From Pelagibius sp048268885 (GTDB taxonomy: Bacteria > Pseudomonadota > Alphaproteobacteria > Kiloniellales > Kiloniellaceae): a stretch of DNA of 64,000 nt. How positions within the stretch are numbered: position 1 is the stretch's first letter; every line of letters starts with the position of its first letter. Shown here one piece after another: positions 16,906 to 30,956 of the stretch. The translations under genes and the position numbers were made by a program. Below the pieces are notes generated by a model that searched no databases, was not told where the DNA came from, and was given only the letters and a program-made list of their open reading frames with translations. The stretch lies in NCBI GenBank assembly GCA_048268885.1, contig JBLWUP010000002.1, forward strand, positions 1 through 64,000, written 5' to 3'.

Positions 16906-18876
16906 CTATTGGCCGCCCCAACGAAGCGGGTTCTCGCCGCGCAGATAGACATCGCCCGGGATCTCTTCAAAGCGCATGCGCAGGCTTGCCTTGACCCCCC
17001 AATCCTCGTCCAGGAAGGCGGCGCGCTCCTGCCGCCACGTCGCCGCGGCGACGTCGCCGCGCAGGTCGTCCATGATGGTCTGCACCGCGTCCGCGACATC
17101 CGCCCAATAGGGACCCTCGCTCGTTCCCAGGTGCTGACAGAGACGGCTGATGAGAAAGCCGAGGTGATACTGGAAGGTGCGCGAGGTCAGTTTGCTGCGC
17201 ACCGCCGCGCGGTCGTCGATCACCGTCAGGCGATCGGCGTGAACGTCGAGGTCCAGCCCCGCCGCGCGCAGGGTAGGTTCGTGGATGCGGATGCCGCCGA
17301 AATCCCGGAACAGGAAATGCCGCAGTGCGCCGCTGCGGCTGTACAGCGCGACGGTGTTCTGCTGGTGCGCTTCCAGGCCGATCCCGTAGCGCAGGTAGAG
17401 CGTCAGCAGCGGGCGCAGCAGCGCTTCGGCATAGTGTGCGAAGCGCGCCTGAACCGCGGCTGGGCTGTCGCTCGCCGGGGCCTCCGAAATCTCCAGGAAC
17501 AAGGGCGCGCCGGTCATCGGCGAGGCGGCGGTCAAGGCGGTTGTCGGGATCGCGATGTCATCGCTGCCCAACAGCAGAGACAGGCTGCGGCGCAGCAGGG
17601 CCGCCAGGTGGCGCGCCTCTTCCCGTTCCTCCGGAACCGCCGAGGCGTAATACAGTCCGGCCTCCTCAGGCAGGATACGCAATGTCGCGAACAGCGCGGC
17701 GTCGCTGTCGATCAGGTCCTGCAGCAGCCTGCTGATGCGCGGCCCCATCTCGCAGGACCGGGGGGAGATCGTGCGCTCGACGCTGGTGAGCCGCACCCCG
17801 AGGGACATCTTCAGGTGCGGGGCGTCCGCGGGCGTCCGGGGCACCAGCGTGCGCACCGGGATCATCGGCGTCGAGGGAATGGTCGGGCCCGCCAGCGGCA
17901 CGAGGTCGCCCATGGCGATGGAGCGAGAGAAACGTTCCGGGATCACGTGCCGCGCCTGCCAGGGATGAACCGGCAGGGCGACATAGTCGCCGGGGTCGCG
18001 CCCCTGTTCGATCAGCTCGGCCCGCCAGGCCTCGGCCTGAACGGGGAAGTGACGTTCGAGCCAGGTCTCGACCGGCGGCGTGCCCGGCATGGTTTCGCTC
18101 TGGACCCGCGCGCGGCGTGCGGCGACCAGGCCGACCGCCACCTGCGGCTCGAACTCCGGACAGCTGCTCAGCACCTCGGCGGGCGTCATGCCCAGGCGCG
18201 TCTTGTGGGTGGGGTGATAGGGGTGGCCGGTGGCGCTCCATTGCTCCAGCATCAGTACCTGGTCCTGCCGGCCCGGGCGGTCCTTGAGCCAGTCCCAGAA
18301 TGTCGCTCGACCGGCAGCGTGGACGCTGCCGCGCAGCCGCGCGCTCCAGGCCGCGCGATAGGCCGCGCACAGGGCATCGTTCAACCAGCCGTCGGTCAGC
18401 TCGCCGGCCAGCCGCGCCAGGCTCTGCCGCGTGGCGCCGCGCACCGCGGGCGCGACGAACTCGAGCAGCTCTACCGGATCCTCGATCGGCTTGGAGGCGC
18501 GGCCGCGGTCCCGGCGCAGCAGCCGAAGCCGCGGAAATAAACTCGGTTCGTCCGGCCGCAGGCCCTGCACGACGAGGACGTCGTCTTCACCACCGGGGTG
18601 CGGGATCGCCACCTCTGCCTCGCCGCCGCGCCTCTCGGCGCTGAGGATGCCTTCCTGCAGCAGGGCGCGCGCGACGCGCTCCACCGCCTGCCGGCCCGCC
18701 TCCGCGATCTGCGCGGCCAGGGCCTCGGGGTCGAGCCCCGCGGGCTTTGCGCCGCACTGCGCCAGCGCCGCTTCCCACCGGCGCCGCTGCTCTTGAGCCA
18801 GGCCCGATAGAGAGAGCAGGTCGCCGGGGGTCGGGTCCGGCGCGCGCTCTGCCGCTTGGAGGTCATTGAGGGGCAT
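16906..18876 (-). CDS. IucA/IucC family NIS siderophore synthetase
   Basis: This 656-residue protein matches the NRPS-independent siderophore synthetase family. These enzymes adenylate a carboxylate (often citrate) and condense it with an amine or alcohol. Visible family blocks: GHPYHPTHKTRLGM near residue 217 (the conserved HP-x-H-P-x-x-K region), LPVHPWQARHVIPERF near 300, LGVRLTSVERTISPRS near 360, then YGIGLEAHQQNTVALY and FRDFGGIRI in the C-terminal ferric-reductase-like thumb. Length is in the usual 580-660 range. No transporter, receptor or amine-supplying gene is adjacent. I see no recognisable Fur box in the 242-nt upstream gap. Confidence 0.88.
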   Translation of the reverse strand: MPLNDLQAAERAPDPTPGDLLSLSGLAQEQRRRWEAALAQCGAKPAGLDPEALAAQIAEAGRQAVERVARALLQEGILSAERRGGEAEVAIPHPGGEDDVLVVQGLRPDEPSLFPRLRLLRRDRGRASKPIEDPVELLEFVAPAVRGATRQSLARLAGELTDGWLNDALCAAYRAAWSARLRGSVHAAGRATFWDWLKDRPGRQDQVLMLEQWSATGHPYHPTHKTRLGMTPAEVLSSCPEFEPQVAVGLVAARRARVQSETMPGTPPVETWLERHFPVQAEAWRAELIEQGRDPGDYVALPVHPWQARHVIPERFSRSIAMGDLVPLAGPTIPSTPMIPVRTLVPRTPADAPHLKMSLGVRLTSVERTISPRSCEMGPRISRLLQDLIDSDAALFATLRILPEEAGLYYASAVPEEREEARHLAALLRRSLSLLLGSDDIAIPTTALTAASPMTGAPLFLEISEAPASDSPAAVQARFAHYAEALLRPLLTLYLRYGIGLEAHQQNTVALYSRSGALRHFLFRDFGGIRIHEPTLRAAGLDLDVHADRLTVIDDRAAVRSKLTSRTFQYHLGFLISRLCQHLGTSEGPYWADVADAVQTIMDDLRGDVAAATWRQERAAFLDEDWGVKASLRMRFEEIPGDVYLRGENPLRWGGQ

Positions 18877-19002
18877 GTGGCGGGATCAACACCTGGGACG
18901 AGGGGCCGGCGGCCGGGCCGCCGCGAGGGCGCGGCCAAGCTAGCACAGCAAAGGGTAGCCGGAAATTAACGCCCCGCCGGGGCCGGCAGATCCGCCGTGA
19001 AA

Positions 19003-19023
19003 GGCAAGGTTTTTTGCCCTTTT
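19003..19023 (+). terminator. Terminator-like hairpin upstream of PaaK-like copy 2
   Basis: GGCAA (19003-19007) and TTGCC (19014-19018) form a short stem followed by CTTTT. It lies about 95 nt before the start codon, nearly the same distance as the hairpin before copy 1, though the sequences differ. The stem is weak. Confidence 0.3.
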
Positions 19024-19118
19024 CCACGGCGCCTGAAGGGGCCGGCGACCACCGGCGCCGCAGGGCGCGGGGTCCAAGGCCTTTGCCTCGGGCGCGCCGC
19101 CGGTGCTATCCGGAGAGC

Positions 19119-20546
19119 ATGAGCCCGCCGCCCGACTACCGGCCCGCCTTTCATCCTCTGCCCAGCGCCCATGCCTCCGTGGTATGGCCCGCCCTGCCGG
19201 GGCCCCGCGCGGCCTCGACCGTGGCATTGCTGCAGCAACTCGACCAGAGCCAGTGGTGGACGCCGGAGCAACTGGCGGCGCAGCAGCTGCGCCAGGCCGG
19301 TGCCCTGCTGGACCATGCCTACCGTCACGTCCCCTTCTACCGAGAGCGCCTGGCCCAGGCGGGCCATCTGCCGCGCAGGGCGCCGACGCCCGACGTCTGG
19401 GCCCGCATTCCGATGCTGAGCCGCGCCGAACTGCAGGCCGCCGGGCCGGCGCTGCACAGCCCGGAGCTTCCTCCGGGTCATGGCGACATCTACGAATTGA
19501 GCAGCAGCGGCTCCACCGGCCAGGTGGTGACGGTGAAGGGCACGAAGCTGCTGCAGCTTTTCTGGGACGCGCTGAGCCTGCGCGACCACCTCTGGCACCG
19601 ACGGGATTTCTCCGCCCGGCTGGCCGCGATCCGGCCCTATCCCGCCGGCACGGCGGACTATCCGGCCGGGGCGACGGCGGCGTCCTGGGGCCGCTCGGTC
19701 CGCGCCCTCTTCCGCAGCGGCCCCAGCGAGATGCTGGACATCTCGACCAGCGCCGAACAGCAGGCGGAATGGCTGCAGCGCGTCCGGCCCGACTACCTGC
19801 TGACATATCCCTCGGCCCTGCGCGATCTGCTGCTGCATTGCCGGGCGCGCGCCCTCACGATCCCGACGCTGCGCGAGGTGCGCACCCTGTCCGAGACGCT
19901 GCCGCCGGAGACCCGCGCGCTGTGCCGCGACGTCTGGGGCCTGCCCATCGTCGACGGCTACAGCTCGCAGGAAAACGGCCTGCTGGCCCTGCAATGCCCC
20001 GGCCGGGAGCACTACCACGTGCAGTCGGAGGCGGTGATCCTCGAGGTGCTGAATGAGGCCGGCGAGGTCTGCCGGCCGGGCGAGGTGGGCCAGGTGGTGG
20101 TCACCTCGCTGATGAACTTCGCCATGCCCTTGATCCGCTACGCCCTGGGCGACATGGCGGAGGTCGGGCCGCCCTGTCCCTGCGGGCGCGGCCTGCCGGT
20201 ACTGACCCGCGTGCTGGGGCGGCTGCGCAACACCCTCAGCTACCCCGACGGCCGGCGCGGCTGGCCGATGATGGGCGATATCTACCATGCCGGGGTGGCG
20301 GGCATCCGCCAGTACCAGATCCTCCAGCACGGCCTGGACGACATCGAAATCCGCCTGGCCACGGCCCGGCCGCTGGGCCCGCTGGAGGAGGACAAGCTGC
20401 GGGACTGGCTGCAGCAGCGCAGCGGCTATTCCTTCCAGGTGCGCTTCAGCTATGCAGCGGAGATTCCGCGCGGGCCCGGCGGCAAGTTCGAGACCTTCAT
20501 CAGCCGGATTCCGGGCGCCGAGGCGGCGAATCCGGCTGCAAACTGA
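19119..20546 (+). CDS. PaaK/CapK-type adenylate-forming ligase, copy 2
   Basis: This 475-residue paralogue of the enzyme at 15451 is closely similar throughout and near identical over the first 25 residues and about 50 nt upstream. It keeps the P-loop (SSSGSTGQ), the GYSSQENG motif, YALGDMAEVG, CPCGRG and the A10 lysine in PRGPGGK. In the A8-like hinge it reads LGRLRNTLSYPDG where copy 1 has LGRARDMLVYPGG, so the hinge Asp is replaced by Asn. This may alter domain rotation or specificity. The start is ATG 19119 after CCGGAGAGC. Divergent from the IucA/IucC gene. Confidence 0.8.
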   Translation: MSPPPDYRPAFHPLPSAHASVVWPALPGPRAASTVALLQQLDQSQWWTPEQLAAQQLRQAGALLDHAYRHVPFYRERLAQAGHLPRRAPTPDVWARIPMLSRAELQAAGPALHSPELPPGHGDIYELSSSGSTGQVVTVKGTKLLQLFWDALSLRDHLWHRRDFSARLAAIRPYPAGTADYPAGATAASWGRSVRALFRSGPSEMLDISTSAEQQAEWLQRVRPDYLLTYPSALRDLLLHCRARALTIPTLREVRTLSETLPPETRALCRDVWGLPIVDGYSSQENGLLALQCPGREHYHVQSEAVILEVLNEAGEVCRPGEVGQVVVTSLMNFAMPLIRYALGDMAEVGPPCPCGRGLPVLTRVLGRLRNTLSYPDGRRGWPMMGDIYHAGVAGIRQYQILQHGLDDIEIRLATARPLGPLEEDKLRDWLQQRSGYSFQVRFSYAAEIPRGPGGKFETFISRIPGAEAANPAAN

Positions 20547-20613
20547 GGGATTGAACCCTGGCGCGGCGGCGCTATCATCGCGGCCAGCCATTTCCCTGCC
20601 GGAGACGACGCCC

Positions 20614-20790
20614 ATGGCCACCGAGCCGACCGAAATCATCGACGTGGATACCCCCAAGGTGGCCTGCGACGGCGGCAAGGCTTCGCTCGGCCATCCCCGC
20701 GTCTTCCTCAACATGGAAGGCAAGGGCCAGATCGACTGCCCCTACTGCGGCCGGCGCTTCGTCCTGAAGCAGGACACGGCGGCGGAATAG
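20614..20790 (+). CDS. Small zinc-finger protein (CHCC type, NDUFS6-like)
   Basis: This 58-residue protein has VACDGG...LGHPRVFLN...IDCPYCGRRFVL, giving one Cys, one His and a CxxC pair, the zf-CHCC pattern seen in the mitochondrial complex I subunit NDUFS6 and in small alphaproteobacterial homologues. GGAG lies upstream of ATG 20614. In mitochondria the homologue helps assemble complex I; in bacteria the role is unsettled. It precedes polA by 81 nt on the same strand. Confidence 0.8.
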   Translation: MATEPTEIIDVDTPKVACDGGKASLGHPRVFLNMEGKGQIDCPYCGRRFVLKQDTAAE

Positions 20791-20871
20791 TCAGGAAGCT
20801 GTCAGCTTTGCGGGCCGCCGGCGGTCCCTGAGCGCTCGACTTCCCCGGGGCGCTCCGGCATTCTCCCGGGC

Positions 20872-23649
<2,778 letters not shown>

Positions 23650-23659
23650 GGGGGAAGTC

Positions 23660-23890
23660 ATGCAGACCGAGGACCGACAGCTTCAACTGCGCTCCACCCT
23701 CACCTGCCCGCACTGCGGCCACGCGGAGACGGAGACCATGCCGACCGACGCCTGCCAGTGGTTCTACGACTGCAAGGGCTGCGGCGCGGTCCTGAAGCCG
23801 AAGCCGGGCGACTGCTGCGTCTACTGCTCCTACGGCACGGTTCCCTGCCCGCCCAAGCAGCTCGGCGACGACTGCTGCGGTGCGGGCTGA
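23660..23890 (+). CDS. GDCCVxC-type cysteine-rich small protein
   Basis: This 76-residue protein has CPHCGHAE, CKGCGAVLKPKPGDCCVYCSYGTVPCPP and DDCCG. GDCCVYCSYG is the hallmark of the GDCCVxC family, small proteins presumed to bind metal through clustered cysteines and often found near metal-resistance genes. There is no membrane segment. GGGGGAAG precedes the ATG, and polA ends only 10 nt upstream, so it is probably cotranscribed with polA. The function is not established. Confidence 0.75.
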   Translation: MQTEDRQLQLRSTLTCPHCGHAETETMPTDACQWFYDCKGCGAVLKPKPGDCCVYCSYGTVPCPPKQLGDDCCGAG

Positions 23891-23899
23891 GTTCCGGCA

Positions 23900-25027
23900 A
23901 TGAGCCGTATCCTCCCCGCACCCAAGCGCGACTTCATCGGCTTGGAGGGCAAGGTGCACCTAGCGACGGGCGGCGAGCCGCCGCTGCTGGTGAAACACCG
24001 CGAGGCCTTCGAGGCTTTCGCCCGTGACAAGGCACAGGGCTACGACGGCTATTGGACGCACTGGAAGGTCGACGACGAGCTGCGGAAACAAGTCGCGCAC
24101 TTCATGTGTCTGGAGCCGGGCGACATCGCCCTGCTGGGCAATGCTTCCGACGCCATCATGGCTGTGGTCTCCGGCTTCGACTGGCAAGCCGGTGACACCG
24201 TGGTGGCGCCGGAACTGGACTACGCCTCCGGACGCTACGCCTTCGCCAGCCTGAAGCGCCGGGGCGTGGAAGTGGCGCTGGTCCCGGCGCGCGGCTGGGT
24301 GCTGGACGAAGATGATCTGCTGGCTGCCTGCGATGAGCGGACGCGGCTGGTCTACGTCAGCCAGGTGAATGCGCTCACCGGCCAGCACGTCGACCTGGAA
24401 AAGCTCTCGGCGGGATTGAGCGGCAAGGGCGTGGCGCTGATGGTCGATGCCAGCCATGCCTTCGGCGCGGTGCCGCTGCGCGGCGACCTCTCGGACTTCC
24501 TGGTGACGGCCTGTTACAAGTTCGCGCTCGGCATCCACGAAGGCATCCTCGGCTGGAACCGCCGTCGGCAGCCGGACTTCGCGCCTGAGGGTGCCGGCTG
24601 GTCGTCCGCCACTGAGGGCGCAACACCCGCCGACTACGTGATGAAGCCCGACGCGCGGCGCTTCGAATACGGCAACGCCGGGCACCTGGGCGCCTACCTG
24701 CTGCGCGAGTCCCTCGCCTACCTGGAAAGTTTCGGCATCGAGGCCATCGCCGCGCATAACCGCGCTTTGGCCGAACGCCTCATCGCCGGCCTGGGTGAGT
24801 TGGGTCTGGAAGTCATGACCCCGGCAGGAGAAGCGAAACACGCCGGCAACGTCTGCTTCCTCTGTCCGGACCCGGGGCCCGACCCCGAGGCCGTGATGCG
24901 CCGCGCGGCCGAAGAGGCTATCCTGGTCTGGGCCGACAACGGGCGTGTCAGAGTCTCGGCGCACCTCTTCACGACAGCGGAGGACGTGGAGACTTTCCTG
25001 GAACGCCTGCCGGAATTTCTGCGCTGA
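23900..25027 (+). CDS. Class V aminotransferase-fold PLP enzyme
   Basis: This 375-residue protein resembles class V aminotransferases and cysteine desulfurases. GNASDAIMAVVSGFDW supplies the cofactor phosphate loop, YVSQVNALTGQHVDLEKL the family Gln/Asn region, and ALMVDASHAFGAVPL the PLP-contacting Asp and His. The lysine in TACYKFALGIHEGILGWN is at the Schiff-base position. There is no desulfurase-type catalytic Cys loop that I can see, so a desulfurase is doubtful; transaminase, lyase or racemase chemistry is open. It starts 9 nt after the preceding gene, which suggests an operon. Confidence 0.8.
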   Translation: MSRILPAPKRDFIGLEGKVHLATGGEPPLLVKHREAFEAFARDKAQGYDGYWTHWKVDDELRKQVAHFMCLEPGDIALLGNASDAIMAVVSGFDWQAGDTVVAPELDYASGRYAFASLKRRGVEVALVPARGWVLDEDDLLAACDERTRLVYVSQVNALTGQHVDLEKLSAGLSGKGVALMVDASHAFGAVPLRGDLSDFLVTACYKFALGIHEGILGWNRRRQPDFAPEGAGWSSATEGATPADYVMKPDARRFEYGNAGHLGAYLLRESLAYLESFGIEAIAAHNRALAERLIAGLGELGLEVMTPAGEAKHAGNVCFLCPDPGPDPEAVMRRAAEEAILVWADNGRVRVSAHLFTTAEDVETFLERLPEFLR

Positions 25028-25049
25028 AGTGCCGACGGAAGGATCGTGG

Positions 25050-25829
25050 ATGGCCGAGTCACGGCTGAAGCAGATACTGAGGGATCTCTACACAGGCAGC
25101 AGCCAGCGGGCGACCAACTTCCGCTACGGCCTCATCGCCTTCGATCTGGCGACCATCGGGTTTTTCCTCGTCACGGCGCCTGATTTTCCGACGCCCTTCA
25201 TCCTCACCGCCGACTTCATCATCGGCGTGATCATCCTGCTGGACTTCCTGGCGCGCCTGTGGATCGCGCCGAACAAGGTCCGGATGCTGCGCCAGCTCTA
25301 CACCCTGGCCGATATCCTGGTGATTCTCACCCTGCTGCTGGCGCCCTTCATCACCACCACCTTCGCTTTCCTGCGGGTACTGCGCGCCCTGCGCCTGCTG
25401 CACTCCTACCACGTGATGCGCGACCTCAGGCGAGAGACCGCTTTCTTCCGCCGCAACGAGGACGTCATCGTCGCCTGCGTGAACCTCGGCGTTTTCATTT
25501 TCGTGACGACGGCGCTGGTCTTCACGCTGGAGCACCGGCAGAACCCGGACATCAAAACCTACATCGATGCGCTCTACTTCACGGTGGCGACGCTCACCAC
25601 CACCGGCTTCGGCGACATCACCATGGACGACGACGTCGGCCGCCTGCTGGCGGTGGTCATTATGGTCGTCGGGGTCGCCCTCTTCCTGCGTCTCGCCCAG
25701 ACCATCTTCCAGCCGCGCAAGGTGCGCTACACCTGTCCGGACTGCGGCCTGACGCGCCACGAGCCCGACGCGGTGCACTGCAAGCACTGCGGCCGGACCA
25801 TCAAGATCGAGACCGAGGGAGATAGCTAG
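25050..25829 (+). CDS. Voltage-gated-type potassium channel with C-terminal zinc ribbon
   Basis: This 259-residue protein has six predicted membrane segments. S4 has regularly spaced arginines (FAFLRVLRALRLLHSYHVMR, about 105-124), and the pore loop TTTGFGD (183-189) is a K+ selectivity filter in the less common GFG form. After S6 the chain continues into TCPDCG...HCKHCG, a four-cysteine zinc ribbon (C229, C232, C244, C247). A zinc ribbon on a channel tail is unusual; it may mediate assembly or redox/metal gating. ATG 25050 follows GGAAGGATCGTGG. The last four bases overlap the convergent TetR gene. Confidence 0.85.
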   Translation: MAESRLKQILRDLYTGSSQRATNFRYGLIAFDLATIGFFLVTAPDFPTPFILTADFIIGVIILLDFLARLWIAPNKVRMLRQLYTLADILVILTLLLAPFITTTFAFLRVLRALRLLHSYHVMRDLRRETAFFRRNEDVIVACVNLGVFIFVTTALVFTLEHRQNPDIKTYIDALYFTVATLTTTGFGDITMDDDVGRLLAVVIMVVGVALFLRLAQTIFQPRKVRYTCPDCGLTRHEPDAVHCKHCGRTIKIETEGDS

Positions 25830-26404
25830 GCGGCGGCCGCCGGGCGCAATGTACGCAGGAAGCCGGCGGGGGCCTTGTCGAAGCGGGCCAGATCTTCCAG
25901 GCTGCGGGCCACGACCATGGCGCCTTCCAGCAGAGCGATCAGGTGGTCGGCCATGGCCTGCGGCGCGCCGCGGAAGTCGATCTCCCCCGCCTGGCGGCCG
26001 CGTTTCAACACGTCGGCGAGCCAGGTTTCGCAGAGCTCGAAGAAGTCGCGCACCTCGGCGTTGACCGCGTCGGGCAGGCTTCCCTTCTCCGCGCCCAGCA
26101 TGGCGCAGAGGCAGAGGCGGTCCTCGGTGAGGGAGCGCCGGAACAGCGCGACGAATTCCCTCAGGCGTTTCGGCGCGGCGCCGTGGCGCTCGCAGATCGC
26201 GGCCAGTTCCGCGGCGAAGCGCCGGCGGTAGCGCGCCACCAGGGCGACGCCGAGGTCGCCCTTGCTGGGAAAGTAGTAGTGGATACTGGCCGACTTGATG
26301 CCGATGGCCTCAGCGATGTCCCTGAAGCTGAAGCCGTTGTAGCCGCGCTGCTGGATCATGTCCTGCGCGATATCAAGCACCCTCTCGGCGGTAAGTCCCG
26401 ACAT
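25826..26404 (-). CDS. TetR/AcrR family transcriptional regulator
   Basis: This 192-residue protein has an N-terminal helix-turn-helix: RVLDIAQDMIQQRGYNGFSFRDIAEAIGIKSASIHYYFPSKGDL reads as the TetR signature with recognition helix SASIHYYF. The C-terminal ligand domain (about 60-190) has no assignable effector; the end VARSLEDLARFDKAPAGFL is typical of the YcdC/AcrR-like group. It is convergent with the channel gene. Its target is not obvious since the neighbouring pckA reads in the same direction 170 nt upstream. Confidence 0.9.
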   Translation of the reverse strand: MSGLTAERVLDIAQDMIQQRGYNGFSFRDIAEAIGIKSASIHYYFPSKGDLGVALVARYRRRFAAELAAICERHGAAPKRLREFVALFRRSLTEDRLCLCAMLGAEKGSLPDAVNAEVRDFFELCETWLADVLKRGRQAGEIDFRGAPQAMADHLIALLEGAMVVARSLEDLARFDKAPAGFLRTLRPAAAA

Positions 26405-26479
26405 TGGTTCAGCTTTCCCGGCACGTCCTAGAAGAGTCGATTATAGGCGCAGATGCGCCGCAACGGCAGGGGGCGTCGG

Positions 26480-26527
26480 AAAAAAGTGACGGCCCGCGCC
26501 CCGGTGGTCTTCCGGGGCACGGACCGT
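26480..26527 (-). terminator. Intrinsic terminator of pckA
   Basis: Read on the minus strand, arms 26527-26512 and 26504-26489 form a 16-bp stem with two mismatched or wobble positions and a 7-nt loop. Then come CACTTTTTT (T run at 26485-26480). It lies directly downstream of the pckA stop at 26575. GC-rich stem plus six T residues make this one of the two clearest terminators in the window. Confidence 0.8.
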
Positions 26528-26574
26528 GGGTTGGGTGTGACGCAAACGTCAGGCTGCGACGTCTGGCAGCGGCG

Positions 26575-28185
<1,611 letters not shown>

Positions 28186-28592
28186 TGCTCTGTCCTCCCG
28201 AGCTTTCTCTGTGTCCTTCGTGGTGCCGTGACCGCTTTTGGGTCCCGATCGCTCGGTCCCGGGGCCATTCCGACAGAAAATTCTCGCCCTTTACCCTGCT
28301 GCCCGATGAGGGTGGCTTGGCAGACAGATAGTCAATTCCGCCAAGGCCGGCGATGCAGATTATGTGACTTTTCCAACCTCCGAGTCTCCCCCTTGGTTGC
28401 GCTGTCCCGCCCTGCCCGCACGTTTTTCGCCCCGCGCCGGGAAATTGTCGGTATTCGTTGTTTAAGTGCTTGTTCATCAATGAAATTTACAAGTTATCCC
28501 CAAGATCGCCCGGCCACCAAGAGCCGGCGCGCTGGGCCGGGCCGACAGCCGGTCGGGTAGGGAAATGCCCCAGACTCTGTCTGGAGGCCCGC
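28186..28592. other. Divergent region between pckA and the patatin gene
   Basis: This 407-nt gap contains the AT-richest stretch nearby (28448-28500), a likely promoter zone. I could not fix -35/-10 pairs on either strand. The part next to pckA is ordinary GC-rich sequence with the GGAGG ribosome site at its left end. No ORF with coding character and no strong hairpin were found. Confidence 0.4.
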
Positions 28593-29675
28593 ATGGTTGC
28601 CGAGAACATTGGTACACGAAGCATCGCCCGGGTCCGTCCGCCGGCCGGCGCAAGGACGGGCGGCGCCCGCCGTGCCGCGGCGCGGGGCCGGCAGCCGCGG
28701 CCGCTCAAGCCCCGTCCCCTGACCTTGGCCCTGCAGGGCGGCGGCGCCCACGGCGCCTTCACCTGGGGGGTGCTCGACCGTCTGCTGGAAGAAAGCTGGA
28801 TCGAGATCGAGGGGCTCAGCGGCGCCAGCGCCGGGGCCCTGAACGCGGCTGCCCTGGCCGCCGGCTGGCAGGCCGGTGGCCCCGCCGGTTCTAGAGGCGG
28901 CGCGCGCGCGGCGCTCGACCGCCTGTGGCGCCGGGTCAGCGGCCTGGCCGACTTCGGCCCGCCCCTGGCCGCCGCCCCGGCCTTCCAGATGATGACCCGC
29001 ATGTTCTCGCCCTATCAGCTCAATCCGCTGAACGTGAACCCGCTGCGCGGCATGCTGGAGGACGTCATCGATTTCGAGGCACTGAAGGACGCGCGCGCCC
29101 CTCGACTCTTCATCTCGGCGACCGAGCTGAAACAGGGCCGCGCCGTGGTGTTCGAAAACGAGGACATGTGCGTCGAGGTGCTGCTGGCCTCGGCCTGCCT
29201 GCCCCATCTCTACAAGGCGGTGGCCATCGGCGACTCGCACTACTGGGATGGCGGCTTCATGGCCAACCCGACGATCTTCCCGCTGGTCTTCAACTGCGAG
29301 GCGCGCGACGTGATGATCGTGCAGATCGATTCCATGACCGCCGACGAGGTGCCGCGCAGCGCCCGGCAGATCGACTCGCGGCGCAACCAGATCATGTTCA
29401 ACGCCCCGCTGATGCGCGAGCTGGAGGCCCTGGGCTACATGGGCCGCATGGCCGGGCGCCGGGGCTGTGGCCTCAGCGCCCAGGTGAAGGGGCTGAACCT
29501 GCATCTGCTGGACGGCGGCGCGGCCATGCGCGGCCTCGACGGATCCAGCAAGCACCGTGCCGACTGGAGCTTCGTCAGCGAGCTGAAAGAGGTCGGCCGC
29601 GGCGCCGCCGAGGCCTGGCTGAAAGCCCACGGCGAGGCCCTTGGCGAACGCTCCACCCTGGAGCTGCCGGCGTAG
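28593..29675 (+). CDS. Patatin-like phospholipase
   Basis: This 360-residue protein starts at ATG 28593, with GGAGG upstream. Residues 1-42 are basic and disordered. The patatin core then begins: LALQGGGAHGAFTWGVLDRLL (oxyanion hole GGGAHG), nucleophile Ser79 in GASAG, and the catalytic Asp in YWDGGFMANP. MVNFNxPL-like ends are replaced by RRNQIMFNAPLMRELEAL, typical of the DUF3336-free bacterial group. These enzymes hydrolyse acyl chains of membrane lipids. It is convergent with pspF (16-nt gap), so a link to membrane-stress physiology is suggestive only. Confidence 0.9.
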   Translation: MVAENIGTRSIARVRPPAGARTGGARRAAARGRQPRPLKPRPLTLALQGGGAHGAFTWGVLDRLLEESWIEIEGLSGASAGALNAAALAAGWQAGGPAGSRGGARAALDRLWRRVSGLADFGPPLAAAPAFQMMTRMFSPYQLNPLNVNPLRGMLEDVIDFEALKDARAPRLFISATELKQGRAVVFENEDMCVEVLLASACLPHLYKAVAIGDSHYWDGGFMANPTIFPLVFNCEARDVMIVQIDSMTADEVPRSARQIDSRRNQIMFNAPLMRELEALGYMGRMAGRRGCGLSAQVKGLNLHLLDGGAAMRGLDGSSKHRADWSFVSELKEVGRGAAEAWLKAHGEALGERSTLELPA

Positions 29676-29691
29676 CTGTCGCGCCGGTCGT

Positions 29692-30822
<1,131 letters not shown>

Positions 30823-30872
30823 GCCGTGAATATAGCTATGAACTGGTGAAAAACACTAATAATCGGTAGTTA

Positions 30873-30890
30873 AATCTTAAGAGTAAGATT
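30873..30890 (+). promoter_or_regulatory. Candidate PspF upstream activating site
   Basis: A perfect inverted repeat AATCTTA-N4-TAAGATT lies about 67 bp before the sigma-54 -24 element, the distance range used by bacterial enhancer-binding proteins. It is the only clean dyad in the pspF-psp intergenic region. Confidence 0.5.
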
Positions 30891-30956
30891 GCTCTCAGTT
30901 CGGCAAAGGGCGGAGTTTCATAATTGGATCAATAACTTGTCGGGCTGGGCCGGAAT

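Noticed and set aside
18877..19118. Fur box upstream of the NIS synthetase
   Set aside because: No sequence close to a Fur or RirA-type iron box was found by eye in this gap; iron control remains untested.
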